Shown here one piece after another: positions 16,717 through 24,418 of a stretch of 64,000 nucleotides of DNA. Within the stretch, counting starts at the first letter, position 1. Each line of letters begins with the position of its first letter. The position numbers were made by a program, and so were the translations under genes. The stretch lies in contig JAUIEJ010000004.1 of NCBI GenBank assembly GCA_030428885.1, forward strand, positions 248,001-312,000, in the 5' to 3' direction. This stretch comes from Gemmatimonadota bacterium (GTDB taxonomy: Bacteria; Gemmatimonadota; Gemmatimonadetes; Longimicrobiales; Gaopeijiaceae). Below the pieces are notes generated by a model. The model did no database searches, was not told the origin of the DNA, and worked only from the letters and a program-made list of their open reading frames with translations.

Positions 16717-17054
16717 GTTCGCTCCGCCCCACCGGTGAGGGCCTCGACGACCTGCTCCAGCGATTCCACCCTTCCGGTGAGACGGACGAGCCCGTTCTCC
16801 ACCCCCTCCATCCGCAGGCCCAGGCCTTCGGCCACCGTGTTGAGGTTGGCCTGCGACTGCTCGAAGAGCACCAGGGCGTGGCGCCGGGACTCCTCGAACA
16901 GCCTCTCGCGCTCGTGCCGCGCCTCGGCGCGGATCTCCTCGCGCTCACGCTTCGCCTCTTGGCGCTCGCGCTTCGCCTCATCGAACTGTTCATCGATGCG
17001 GGCGAACTTCCGGCCCAGGAAGTCGACGAGCTGGGTGTACTGGTCGGTGGTCAT
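16692..17054 (-). CDS. small coiled-coil protein, paralogue 2
   Basis: This 120-residue protein begins MTTDQYTQLVDFLGRKFARI and has a long Lys/Arg/Glu heptad region (22-60, QEAKREREEIRAEARHERER). The shared block RRHALVLFEQSQANLNTVAEG follows, and a final coil ends in VESLEQVVEAL. It is a paralogue of the genes at 11042-11359 and 18266-18649; this copy has the longest central coil without the repeated aspartate heptads of paralogue 3. The start ATG lies 6 nt after a -10 hexamer (leaderless). The function is unknown. Confidence 0.75.
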   Translation of the reverse strand: MTTDQYTQLVDFLGRKFARIDEQFDEAKRERQEAKREREEIRAEARHERERLFEESRRHALVLFEQSQANLNTVAEGLGLRMEGVENGLVRLTGRVESLEQVVEALTGGAERTQLPEGGA

Positions 17055-17060
17055 GCTCCC

Positions 17061-17089
17061 ATCCTATGGTGAGCGCCCGGGCCCGTCCA
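17061..17089 (-). promoter_or_regulatory. promoter of coiled-coil paralogue 2
   Basis: On the minus strand this reads TGGACG, a 17-bp spacer and TAGGAT, ending 6 nt before ATG 17054. The element is shared in sequence and spacing with the promoters at 11366 and 18657. Confidence 0.65.
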
Positions 17090-17140
17090 TGTGGGAATCG
17101 GCCCGCGGTCCCCCATGCACCCGCTCTCCAACGACGCACC

Positions 17141-18253
17141 GTGGCCGAACCCCTCAAGAACGCCTTCGGGCCCGACGTGCCGGCCCGGATCGCCCGCATG
17201 ATCTCGGCCGTCGCTCCCGACTTCGACGACCGGCGTTTCCTGGCCCTCGCCCTGGACGGATTCGACGACCTCGAGCTCACCCCCCGGGCGCGTCGCATCT
17301 CCGACGCCCTGGCCCAGACCCTGCCCGGGGACCGGGCCGCCGCCCTCGACCTCCTCGTGGCGTCTCTCGGCCCCGAATCCGGCGACGCCAAGCTCACGGG
17401 CATGGCCGCCTTTCTGTACCTGCCCCACGTCTTCTTCGTGGCCGACCACGGCATCGGGCATTTCGAAGAGTCGATGCGGGCCCAGCACGAACTCACCCGG
17501 CGTTTCACCGCCGAGTTTTCCATCCGCGCGTTCCTGGAGCGCTATCCCCGGCGCACGCTGGACCGGCTGGCCCAGTGGGCCACCGATCCGAACGTCCACG
17601 TCCGGCGGCTCGTCTCCGAGGGCACCCGCCCTCGCCTGCCCTGGGCCCCCCGGCTGCCCGCCTTTCAGAACGACCCGTCTCCGGTGCTGGAACTGCTCGA
17701 GATGCTCAAGGACGATCCCGAGGAGTACGTCCGGCGCTCCGTGGCCAACAATTTGAACGACATCGCCAAGGATCACCCCGAACTCGTGGTGGAGGTGGCC
17801 CGGCGATGGTGGAGATCGGGGACTCCGGATCGGCGCCGCCTCGTGCGCCACGGGCTCCGCACCCTCATCAAGGCCGCCCACCCCGGGGCCCTGGGGGTCA
17901 TGGGCTTCGGAGCCGACTCCCCGGCCCGCGTCCGCGAGATCCGGTGCACGCCCACCGTGCTGAAGATCGGCGACAAGATCCGCATCGAGGTCGTGGTGGA
18001 GAATCCCGACACCCAGGATGCGGCGGCCCTGGTGGACCTGCGGGTACACTTCGTGAAGGCCACCGGCGGCACCCGCCCGAAGGTCTTCAAGGGCGCCGAG
18101 CTCGAACTCGCCCCCGGAGGCGAGGCCACGGTGCGCAAGACCATCTCCCTGGCCCAGCGCACCACCCGCACCCACTACCCCGGCACCCACCGCGTCGACG
18201 TCCTTCTCAACGGACGCACCGTGGACGGGCCGGAGTTCGAGCTGGGGGGCTGA
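17141..18253 (+). CDS. DNA alkylation repair protein, AlkC type, with Ig-like tail
   Basis: The 370-residue protein starts at GTG 17141, where the family N-terminus VAEPLKNAFGP appears; an upstream ATG at 17066 would add unrelated sequence. Residues 1-260 are HEAT-like repeats of the AlkC/AlkD glycosylase superfamily. Characteristic stretches are MAAFLYLPHVFFVADHG, FEESMRAQHELTRRFTAEF, DPNVHVRRLVSEGTRPRLPW and RRSVANNLNDIAKDHPE. These enzymes excise alkylated bases such as 3-methyladenine. Residues 280-370 form a beta-rich Ig/CARDB-like domain (KIGDKIRIEVVVENPDTQDAA), an extension known in some AlkC proteins. It sits between two coiled-coil paralogues on the opposite strand. Confidence 0.9.
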   Translation: MAEPLKNAFGPDVPARIARMISAVAPDFDDRRFLALALDGFDDLELTPRARRISDALAQTLPGDRAAALDLLVASLGPESGDAKLTGMAAFLYLPHVFFVADHGIGHFEESMRAQHELTRRFTAEFSIRAFLERYPRRTLDRLAQWATDPNVHVRRLVSEGTRPRLPWAPRLPAFQNDPSPVLELLEMLKDDPEEYVRRSVANNLNDIAKDHPELVVEVARRWWRSGTPDRRRLVRHGLRTLIKAAHPGALGVMGFGADSPARVREIRCTPTVLKIGDKIRIEVVVENPDTQDAAALVDLRVHFVKATGGTRPKVFKGAELELAPGGEATVRKTISLAQRTTRTHYPGTHRVDVLLNGRTVDGPEFELGG

Positions 18254-18265
18254 GTACCCTCCCCG

Positions 18266-18649
18266 TCAGGATCCCTCGCGCACGGTCTCTCTCAGGTCGC
18301 GAACGATCTCTTCGAGCCTGTCGATGCGGAACCCGATGCCCTCGGCCACCGCCGCGAGGTTGGCCTGGGACTGCTCGAAGAGCACGACCGCGTGGCGGCG
18401 AGTCTCCTCGAACTGTCGATCGATGCTCTCGAACCGCCGGTCGTGGTCGTCGAACCGCCGGTCGTGGTCGTCGAACCGCCGGTCGTGGTCGTCGAACCGG
18501 CGGTCGTGGTCGTCGAGGCGCTGATCGTGGCCGTCGAGGCGCTGCTCGATGCGGTCGAACCGGCGGTCCATGCCGTCGAACCGGCGATCGATCCCGTCGA
18601 ACTTCCGCCCGAGGAACCCGATCAGTTCCGAGTACTGGTCGCTCGTCAT
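18266..18649 (-). CDS. small coiled-coil protein, paralogue 3, with heptad repeats
   Basis: The 127-residue protein starts MTSDQYSELIGFLGRKFDGI, then carries about nine near-identical heptads of the type DRRFDDH, then RRHAVVLFEQSQANLAAVAEG and a final coil. The start ATG 18649 is preferred over ATG 18658 because both paralogues begin at the same residue and because the -10 hexamer then lies 7 nt upstream, as in the other copies. The heptads predict a rigid, Asp/His/Arg-rich coiled coil and could vary in number by slippage. The function is unknown. The gene lies 44 bp beyond the end of the M14 peptidase gene. Confidence 0.75.
   Translation of the reverse strand: MTSDQYSELIGFLGRKFDGIDRRFDGMDRRFDRIEQRLDGHDQRLDDHDRRFDDHDRRFDDHDRRFDDHDRRFESIDRQFEETRRHAVVLFEQSQANLAAVAEGIGFRIDRLEEIVRDLRETVREGS
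18410..18598 (-). repeat. nine 21-bp tandem units inside coiled-coil paralogue 3
   Basis: The plus strand shows 21-bp units beginning GAACCGCCGG or variants, at 18410, 18431, 18452, 18473, 18494, 18515, 18536, 18557 and 18578. The units at 18431, 18452 and 18473 are identical and the one at 18494 differs by one base. Each unit encodes one heptad, so copy-number change keeps the frame. Confidence 0.85.
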
Positions 18650-18656
18650 GAAGTCC

Positions 18657-18685
18657 ATGCTACGACGGGTTCCGGGGCTCGTCCA
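18657..18685 (-). promoter_or_regulatory. promoter of coiled-coil paralogue 3
   Basis: On the minus strand this reads TGGACG, a 17-bp spacer and TAGCAT, ending 7 nt before ATG 18649. It has the same architecture as the two other paralogue promoters. Confidence 0.62.
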
Positions 18686-18697
18686 TGGGGCGATGGG

Positions 18698-19954
18698 TCA
18701 CCCGCCGTCCTCCGCCGCAGCCCGCTCCAGGAGGATCTGCATCGTGCCTCGCGCGGCGGTGCGGGCCACCTCGGCGATGAGCTCCCGGGGCGTGTTGTCG
18801 CCCACCTCGTAGACCATGCCCGGGGCCTGATGCTCGCGCCACGCCCAGTCCCGTGAGACCACACCGTAGCCGCCGTCGGAGGGATCTTCTTCGAGTGCGT
18901 AGTCGGGCAGCGCGGTGCGGATGTGCTCGATCCAGGGGTCCAATACGCCCGCAGGACGGGTCTCCAGCGCCCGGTCCAGGGTGTAGAACACGTCGCGGTT
19001 GGTGGAGTGGAAGTCGGCGAAGAACCACAACTCCCGTCCCTCTTCGGCCAGGATCCGCCCCATCTCGTCGCGAACGAACCGGGTCTCGGGCTGATGAAAA
19101 GCCACCCAATCGCGGTTGAGATCCACGCCCCCCGTGTTGTGCCGCCAGTGCCCCAGGTCCACCCCGTCGGGGTTCATGAGGGGCACCACGTGAATGCGGA
19201 AGCGGTCGCGAAAGTCTGCGGCCAGGGGCGAATCCCCCAGCATCTCGGCCATGTAGGCCACCAGAGCGAACGTGCCCGTGACCTCGGGCGGGTGCTGGCG
19301 GCTGATAAACAGCACGTGGCGCCGGGCGTCGGGATTGCCCGATTCCACCATGGACATGTCCCGGCCTCGGGGTGTGGTCCCGATGCTGCGACGGGTCACG
19401 TCGTCGCGGGCGGCGAGGGTCGCCGTCCATTCCTCGAAGAACGAGGAGGTGCGCATTTCCTGACCCGCCACCTGGATCGTATCGGGCCCCACGGGCAGCC
19501 GAAGAAGGGCGTCGCGGGTCTCCTCGTCGAGGCGCACCGCCTCGCTGTCCAGGAGCGTCCACTCCGGGGCCGCCGCCGTGCGTACCTTGGGGACGTACCG
19601 GTGACGGCCGTCGGTGTAGGTGAGGCGCACCGTGAGGGTGTCGGGTTCGTTCGCCCACAGGCGGAAGGCGTACCACGCGCTGTTGTTGATGGGCGCGTTC
19701 TCGGGCCGCAGGTGGAGCACCAGCACCGAGTCGCCGTCGGTCGTGGCCTCCGAAAACCGCCCCCCGGCGAAGTCGTTGCTCACCGTGACGCCCAGGGCGT
19801 CGAAGACGAACGTGCCCCGCTCCACGTCGGTGATGGGACGCGTTGCCGAAATGGTGTAGGCGTCGTCGGGAAAGGGCGAGGCCGAATCCGGGGGACTGCA
19901 GGCCGACGCCGTGACGGCGAGGGAGAGGGCGACGGTGGGGGCGAGGGTGCGCAT
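18698..19954 (-). CDS. M14-family zinc carboxypeptidase, lipoprotein
   Basis: The 418-residue protein starts at ATG 19954 (GGAG upstream). The N-terminus LSLAVTASAC ends in a lipobox, so it is probably an outer-membrane lipoprotein acting outside the cytoplasm. Residues 30-190 form a beta-rich domain. The catalytic domain has RQHPPEVTG (the HxxE zinc ligands), VVPLMNPDGVDLGHWRHN, GGVDLNRDW, FADFHST (third zinc ligand His) and YEVGDNTPRE with the catalytic Glu. M14 enzymes cleave C-terminal residues or peptidoglycan peptides; the substrate here is not visible. It is divergent from the leu operon, with both 5' regions in 19955-20128. Confidence 0.88.
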   Translation of the reverse strand: MRTLAPTVALSLAVTASACSPPDSASPFPDDAYTISATRPITDVERGTFVFDALGVTVSNDFAGGRFSEATTDGDSVLVLHLRPENAPINNSAWYAFRLWANEPDTLTVRLTYTDGRHRYVPKVRTAAAPEWTLLDSEAVRLDEETRDALLRLPVGPDTIQVAGQEMRTSSFFEEWTATLAARDDVTRRSIGTTPRGRDMSMVESGNPDARRHVLFISRQHPPEVTGTFALVAYMAEMLGDSPLAADFRDRFRIHVVPLMNPDGVDLGHWRHNTGGVDLNRDWVAFHQPETRFVRDEMGRILAEEGRELWFFADFHSTNRDVFYTLDRALETRPAGVLDPWIEHIRTALPDYALEEDPSDGGYGVVSRDWAWREHQAPGMVYEVGDNTPRELIAEVARTAARGTMQILLERAAAEDGG

Positions 19955-20038
19955 GGGGGCTCCGAAGGGAGGAGGAGACGCCGGGGCATGGTACGGGTTC
20001 GAGGCAACCCGGCACAACGCCGCCGCAGGCACCCGCCC

Positions 20039-20068
20039 TTGACACCCTGCACTGCCAGGGCCTAGCCT
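20039..20068 (+). promoter_or_regulatory. leu operon promoter
   Basis: A consensus -35 TTGACA (20039-20044), 18 bp, and TAGCCT (20063-20068; T, A and final T match) predict initiation near 20075. The transcript then begins with an 8-bp hairpin (20077-20084 with 20090-20097) before the leader peptide gene. Confidence 0.6.
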
Positions 20069-20128
20069 CGCGAACCCGCCGCGACGCCTTCGCGGCGCTG
20101 ATCGCACCACCGGCTCTCGTTCCCTCAC

Positions 20129-20245
20129 ATGCTGATCATGATCCCGCTGTCGGCGCTCCTTCTCGGCCTCCTTACGCTTCCCGTCCTCCTTCTTGGAGCG
20201 ACGGGAGAGGCCCTGCGCGCGCCTGCACCGGATCGAACCGCCTGA
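20129..20245 (+). CDS. leuL: leucine-rich leader peptide of the leu operon
   Basis: This is a 38-codon open frame, ATG 20129 to TGA 20245. Twelve of its 38 residues are leucine, eleven within the first 22 (for example SALLLGLL and LPVLLLG). It ends 23 nt before the terminator hairpin. Such a peptide acts as the sensor in ribosome-mediated attenuation: stalling at Leu codons when charged tRNA-Leu is scarce keeps the downstream terminator from forming. No good Shine-Dalgarno is seen before the ATG, the one weak point. A hydrophobic peptide could by chance be leucine-rich, but the terminator and alternative pairings around it argue against chance. Confidence 0.75.
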   Translation: MLIMIPLSALLLGLLTLPVLLLGATGEALRAPAPDRTA

Positions 20246-20307
20246 GCGAACCGATCCACCGGCGCCCCGAGGCCCTCTCCCCCGCGGAGAGGGCCTCTTT
20301 TCGTTTC
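20203..20307 (+). terminator. leu attenuator: antiterminator segment and intrinsic terminator
   Basis: The terminator is a perfect 12-bp stem, 20269-20280 with 20286-20297, a 5-nt loop and a TTTTCGTTT tract. Upstream, GGGAGAGG (20203-20210, inside the leader codons Thr-Gly-Glu) can pair with CCTCTCCC (20274-20281), which is the left arm. The overlapping GAGGCCCT (20207-20214) equals part of the left arm and could pair with the right arm AGGGCCTC (20290-20297). Either pairing breaks the terminator. A ribosome finishing the leader covers 20203-20214 and frees the terminator; a ribosome stalled at the Leu codons leaves it exposed. Confidence 0.78.
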
Positions 20308-20326
20308 CCTCATTCCGACGCGTTCC

Positions 20327-21925
20327 ATGCCTGCCGACCTTCGTCCGACCTCCACGCCCGACGCGCCTCCCTCCCGAGTCATCGTCTTCGACACGACGCT
20401 CCGGGACGGGGAGCAGTCACCCGGTTCCACCATGACCGGTCCCGAGAAGCTCCAGGTGGCCCGGGCCCTGGACCAGCTCGGGGTCGACGTCATCGAGGCG
20501 GGCTTTCCCGTGAGTTCGCCCCACGAGCTCGAGTCCGTGCAGGAGGTGGCCCGAGTGGTGGAGTCGGCCACGGTGGCGGCGCTGGCGCGGGCCCTCCCGG
20601 CCGACGTGGAACGGGCGGCCGAAGCGCTGGCCGACGCCCGCCGACCCCGCATCCACACCTTCCTGGCCACCTCCGACCTCCACCTGGAGCGCAAGCTGGG
20701 CATCGACCGCGACCAGGCTCTCCACCGCATCGCCCAGTCGGTGGAGGCCGCGCGCCGCCACGTGGACGACGTGGAGTTCAGCGCCGAAGACGCCACCCGC
20801 ACCGACCCGTCCTTTCTCGTGCAAGCGGTGCGGACCGCGGTGGAGGCGGGCGCCACCACCATCAACCTCCCGGACACGGTGGGCTACGCCCATCCCCACG
20901 ACGTGGCCCGCATGTTCGATGCGGTCCGCGACGGGGTCCCCGACGTGGATCGGGTGGTGCTCAGCTTCCACGGCCACGACGACCTGGGGCTGGCCACGGC
21001 CAACTCCCTGGCCGCCCTGGAGCACGGGGCCCGCCAGGTGGAGTGCACCCTGAACGGCATCGGCGAGCGGGCGGGCAACGCCGCCCTGGAGGAGGTGGTC
21101 ATGGCGCTCCGGGTCCTGCCCCGCTTCCGGGAGCGTTTCGTCACCCACGTGCGCACCGAACGGCTCTGCCCCGCCAGCCAGCTCCTGGCCCGCATCACCG
21201 GAGTCCGCCCCCAGCCCAACAAGGCCATCGTGGGCGCCAACGCCTTCGCCCACGAAGCGGGCATCCACCAGCACGGCATGCTGGCCGACCGCCGCACCTA
21301 CGAGATCATGACGCCGGCCGCCGTGGGAGCCCGGGACACGACCCTGGTGCTGGGCAAACACTCGGGGCGCCACGCCCTGGTACGGCGGTACGAGGAACTG
21401 GGCTTCACCCTCACCCCCGAGGAGACCAACCGGGCCTACGAGCTCTTCGTCATGCTGGCCGACCGCAAGAAGGTGATCCACGACGAGGACCTGCTGGCCA
21501 TCTACTACGGGGGCACCATGGAGCGCGTGCCCCGCACCTTCCGCCTGGAGCATCTGGACGTGCGCTGCGGGCGCAGTCCCTCGTGGGCCCGGGTGCGGGT
21601 GGCCCGGGGCGACGACGAGACGGCCGAGGCCGAGGGCACGGGCGACGGGCCCATCGACGCCACCTTCGCGGCCCTGGCCGAGCTGGCGCCGTGGGAGGTG
21701 CGCCTCGACGACTTCGCCATCCGGGCGGCGGGAGGCGGATCCGACGCCGTGGGCGAGGCCCACCTCCAGCTCCGGATCGAGGGGCGCCCCTTCACGGGCC
21801 GGAGCGCCAGCACCGACATCGTCGACGCCGCGGCGCGGGCCTACCTCCATGCCCTGGACAAGGCGAGCCACGCCGACAGGCTCGAGGCCCGGGCCTTCGA
21901 GCGCCTTCAACTGTGGGGGGTGTGA
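20327..21925 (+). CDS. leuA: 2-isopropylmalate synthase
   Basis: The 532-residue enzyme condenses acetyl-CoA with 2-oxoisovalerate, the first committed step of leucine synthesis, in the cytoplasm. FDTTLRDGEQSPG (21-33) carries the metal-binding Asp and catalytic Arg; FHGHDDLGLATANS supplies the HxD motif and NGIGERAGNAALEEV the conserved Gly-rich loop. Residues 400-532 are the LeuA dimerisation/allosteric domain, so leucine feedback inhibition is expected. The gene follows the attenuator by about 20 bp and is followed by leuB with one base between. Its length is typical of the longer, regulated LeuA class. Confidence 0.97.
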   Translation: MPADLRPTSTPDAPPSRVIVFDTTLRDGEQSPGSTMTGPEKLQVARALDQLGVDVIEAGFPVSSPHELESVQEVARVVESATVAALARALPADVERAAEALADARRPRIHTFLATSDLHLERKLGIDRDQALHRIAQSVEAARRHVDDVEFSAEDATRTDPSFLVQAVRTAVEAGATTINLPDTVGYAHPHDVARMFDAVRDGVPDVDRVVLSFHGHDDLGLATANSLAALEHGARQVECTLNGIGERAGNAALEEVVMALRVLPRFRERFVTHVRTERLCPASQLLARITGVRPQPNKAIVGANAFAHEAGIHQHGMLADRRTYEIMTPAAVGARDTTLVLGKHSGRHALVRRYEELGFTLTPEETNRAYELFVMLADRKKVIHDEDLLAIYYGGTMERVPRTFRLEHLDVRCGRSPSWARVRVARGDDETAEAEGTGDGPIDATFAALAELAPWEVRLDDFAIRAAGGGSDAVGEAHLQLRIEGRPFTGRSASTDIVDAAARAYLHALDKASHADRLEARAFERLQLWGV

Positions 21926-21926
21926 G

Positions 21927-22988
21927 GTGAAGCTCGCCGTACTTCCCGGCGACGGCGTCGGCCCCGAGGTGACGGACGCCGCGGTGCGGGTGCTCGAGGC
22001 GGCCCTCGAGCATCGGGGACTCCCTCTGGACCTCGTGACCCGCCCCGTGGGATGGGCGGCGGTGCAGTCCCACGGCACTCCCCTTCCCGACCCCACCCTG
22101 GAGGCGTGCCGCCAGGCCGACGCCGTGCTGCTGGGGGCCGTGGGCCACCCCGGCGCCGCCGACGCTCCGCCCCACCTCCGTCCCGAAGCCGGCCTTCTGG
22201 GCCTGCGCCGGGCCCTGGGCTGCTGGGCCAACCTGCGTCCGGTCCGGGTGCCCGACGCCCTGCTGGACGCCTCGGCCCTGCGCCCCGAGCGGGTGCGGGG
22301 CACCGATCTCCTGGTGGTGCGGGAGCTGGGGGGCGGGCTGTACTACGGCGAGCCCAGGGGCGACGACGGCCACCGGGCGTGGAACACCCTGACCTACGAC
22401 CGCGACGAGGTGCGGCGCATCGCCGAGTTGGCGTTCCGGTTGGCCGCGCAGCGCCGGGGGCGGGTGACCTCCATCGACAAGGCCAACGTGCTGGAGACGT
22501 CCCGGCTGTGGCGTCGGGTCGTGGAGGAGGAGTCCCATGCCCACCCCGACGTGACCCTGGACTCCATGCTCGTGGACCGGGCCGCCATGGAACTGGTGCT
22601 CCACCCCACCCGCTTCGACGTGATCCTCACCTCCAACCTCATGGGCGACATCCTGAGCGATCAGGCCGCGGGGCTGGTGGGCTCCCTGGGGGCCCTGGGC
22701 TCGGCGAGCCTGGGGGGCACCACCGATCTGTACGAGCCGGTGCACGGATCCGCCCCCGAAATCGCCGGCACGGGGCGCGCCAATCCCATGGGCGCCCTGG
22801 CCTCCGTGAGCCTGATGCTCCGCACCACGGTCGATCTCCCCGCGGTGGCCGACGACGTCGACGCCGCCGTGGAGGCCTGCCTGGGCGACGGCATCCGCAC
22901 CGACGATCTGGCGGCCGGGGGTCGCCCACCCGTGGGCACCGACGCCTTCACCGCCGCCGTTGTCGAGCGGCTGGGAGGTGGGGCATGA
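21927..22988 (+). CDS. leuB: 3-isopropylmalate dehydrogenase
   Basis: The 353-residue NAD-dependent oxidative decarboxylase starts at GTG 21927, one base after the leuA stop, where [13 protein letters not shown] begins. Other family marks are [24 protein letters not shown], the substrate Lys in [13 protein letters not shown], the metal-binding [10 protein letters not shown] and [14 protein letters not shown], and the NAD-site [13 protein letters not shown]. It forms 2-oxoisocaproate. The ATGA overlap with leuC couples translation. Confidence 0.96.
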   Translation: MKLAVLPGDGVGPEVTDAAVRVLEAALEHRGLPLDLVTRPVGWAAVQSHGTPLPDPTLEACRQADAVLLGAVGHPGAADAPPHLRPEAGLLGLRRALGCWANLRPVRVPDALLDASALRPERVRGTDLLVVRELGGGLYYGEPRGDDGHRAWNTLTYDRDEVRRIAELAFRLAAQRRGRVTSIDKANVLETSRLWRRVVEEESHAHPDVTLDSMLVDRAAMELVLHPTRFDVILTSNLMGDILSDQAAGLVGSLGALGSASLGGTTDLYEPVHGSAPEIAGTGRANPMGALASVSLMLRTTVDLPAVADDVDAAVEACLGDGIRTDDLAAGGRPPVGTDAFTAAVVERLGGGA

Positions 22989-24418
22989 GCGCCCGTCCCC
23001 GCACCCTCTTCGACAAGCTGTGGGACGCCCACGTCGTGGGAGAGGGCGAGCCGCCGCTGCTCTACATCGATCTCCACCTGGTCCATGAAGTGACGTCGCC
23101 CCAGGCCTTCGAGGGACTCCGGGTGGCCGGACGCCGGGTGCGGCGTCCCGAGCGAACGGTAGCCACCATCGACCACAACGTGCCCACCACCGACCGCTCG
23201 CTGCCCATCGTCGACGACACGGCCCGGATTCAGATCGAGGCGCTGCGGAGCAACGCCCGGGAGTTCGGCGTGACGCTCCACGACGTGGGCACGCTGGAGC
23301 AGGGCATCGTCCACGTCATGGGACCCGAGATGGGCTACACCCAGCCCGGCATGACCGTGGTGTGCGGCGACAGCCACACGTCGACCCACGGCGCGTTCGG
23401 CGCCCTGGCCTTCGGCATCGGCACCTCCCAGGTGGAGCACGTGCTGGCCACCCAGTGCCTGCCCATGGCCCGACCCCGGACCCTCGAGGTGCGCGTCGAC
23501 GGCGCGCTGTCGCCCGGCGTGACCGCCAAGGACCTCATTCTCGCCATCATCGCCGAGATCGGCGTGGACGGGGGCCGGGGCCACGTCATCGAATACACGG
23601 GCGAGGCCGTGCGGCGCCTCTCCATGGAGGAGCGCATGACCGTGTGCAACATGTCCATCGAGGCCGGGGCCCGGGCCGGCATGATCGCCCCCGACGACAC
23701 GACCTTCGCGTGGCTCGAGGGGCGTCCCATGGCACCCGCCGGCGAGGCGTGGACTGCGGCGGTGGAGCGGTGGCGCGGCCTGGCCACCGACGAGGGCGCG
23801 CGCTACGACCGCACCGTGCGGGTGGATGCGTCCCGGGTGGCCCCCATGGTCACATGGGGCACCACCCCCGCCACGGCGGTGCCCGTCATGGGGCGGGTGC
23901 CGGCGGTGCCCGAGGGCGGGCCGGAGCGGGAGGCGGCGCTCCGGGCGCTGGAGTACATGGGACTCGAAGCGGGCACGCCCGTGGAGAGCGTGGAGATCGA
24001 CCGGGTGTTCATCGGGTCGTGCACCAACGGGCGCCTGGACGACCTCCGGGCGGCGGCGGCGGTGATCCGGGCGGCGGGCGGCCGGGTGCACCCCCGGGTG
24101 GGGGCCATGGTGGTGCCCGGCTCCACCCGGGTGAAGGCCCAGGCCGAGGCCGAGGGGCTGGACCGGGTGTTCACCGACGCGGGCTTCGAGTGGCGCGAAT
24201 CGGGCTGCTCCATGTGCCTGGGCATGAACCCCGACGTATTGGCCCCGGGCGAGCGGTGCGCCTCGACGTCGAACCGCAATTTCGAGGGACGCCAGGGCCG
24301 GAACGGCCGCACCCATCTGGTGAGCCCGGCCATGGCCGCGGCGGCGGCGCTGAACGGCCGATTCGTCGACGTGCGCACGATCACCGGTGACGCCGGCGTG
24401 CCGGCGGGGAGGGCGTGA
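22985..24418 (+). CDS. leuC: 3-isopropylmalate dehydratase, large subunit
   Basis: The 477-residue Fe-S isomerase subunit converts 2- to 3-isopropylmalate together with LeuD. The N-terminus [12 protein letters not shown] and [20 protein letters not shown] are diagnostic. The cluster cysteines are in FIGSCTNGR and in GCSMCLGMN, followed by [12 protein letters not shown]. The start ATG overlaps the leuB stop. The stop TGA overlaps the leuD ATG as TGATG. Confidence 0.97.
   Translation: MSARPRTLFDKLWDAHVVGEGEPPLLYIDLHLVHEVTSPQAFEGLRVAGRRVRRPERTVATIDHNVPTTDRSLPIVDDTARIQIEALRSNAREFGVTLHDVGTLEQGIVHVMGPEMGYTQPGMTVVCGDSHTSTHGAFGALAFGIGTSQVEHVLATQCLPMARPRTLEVRVDGALSPGVTAKDLILAIIAEIGVDGGRGHVIEYTGEAVRRLSMEERMTVCNMSIEAGARAGMIAPDDTTFAWLEGRPMAPAGEAWTAAVERWRGLATDEGARYDRTVRVDASRVAPMVTWGTTPATAVPVMGRVPAVPEGGPEREAALRALEYMGLEAGTPVESVEIDRVFIGSCTNGRLDDLRAAAAVIRAAGGRVHPRVGAMVVPGSTRVKAQAEAEGLDRVFTDAGFEWRESGCSMCLGMNPDVLAPGERCASTSNRNFEGRQGRNGRTHLVSPAMAAAAALNGRFVDVRTITGDAGVPAGRA

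Noticed and set aside
18410-18598. A CRISPR-like array
   Set aside because: The 21-bp units are directly adjacent with no spacers and encode protein heptads in frame.
19990-20012. A GGGTTCGAGGC stretch resembling a tRNA T-loop
   Set aside because: No acceptor stem, anticodon arm or CCA-proximal pairing can be found around it.
20417-22303. A 628-codon minus-strand frame opposite leuA and leuB
   Set aside because: It is antisense to two enzymes with full catalytic motifs; no signal or domain is seen.
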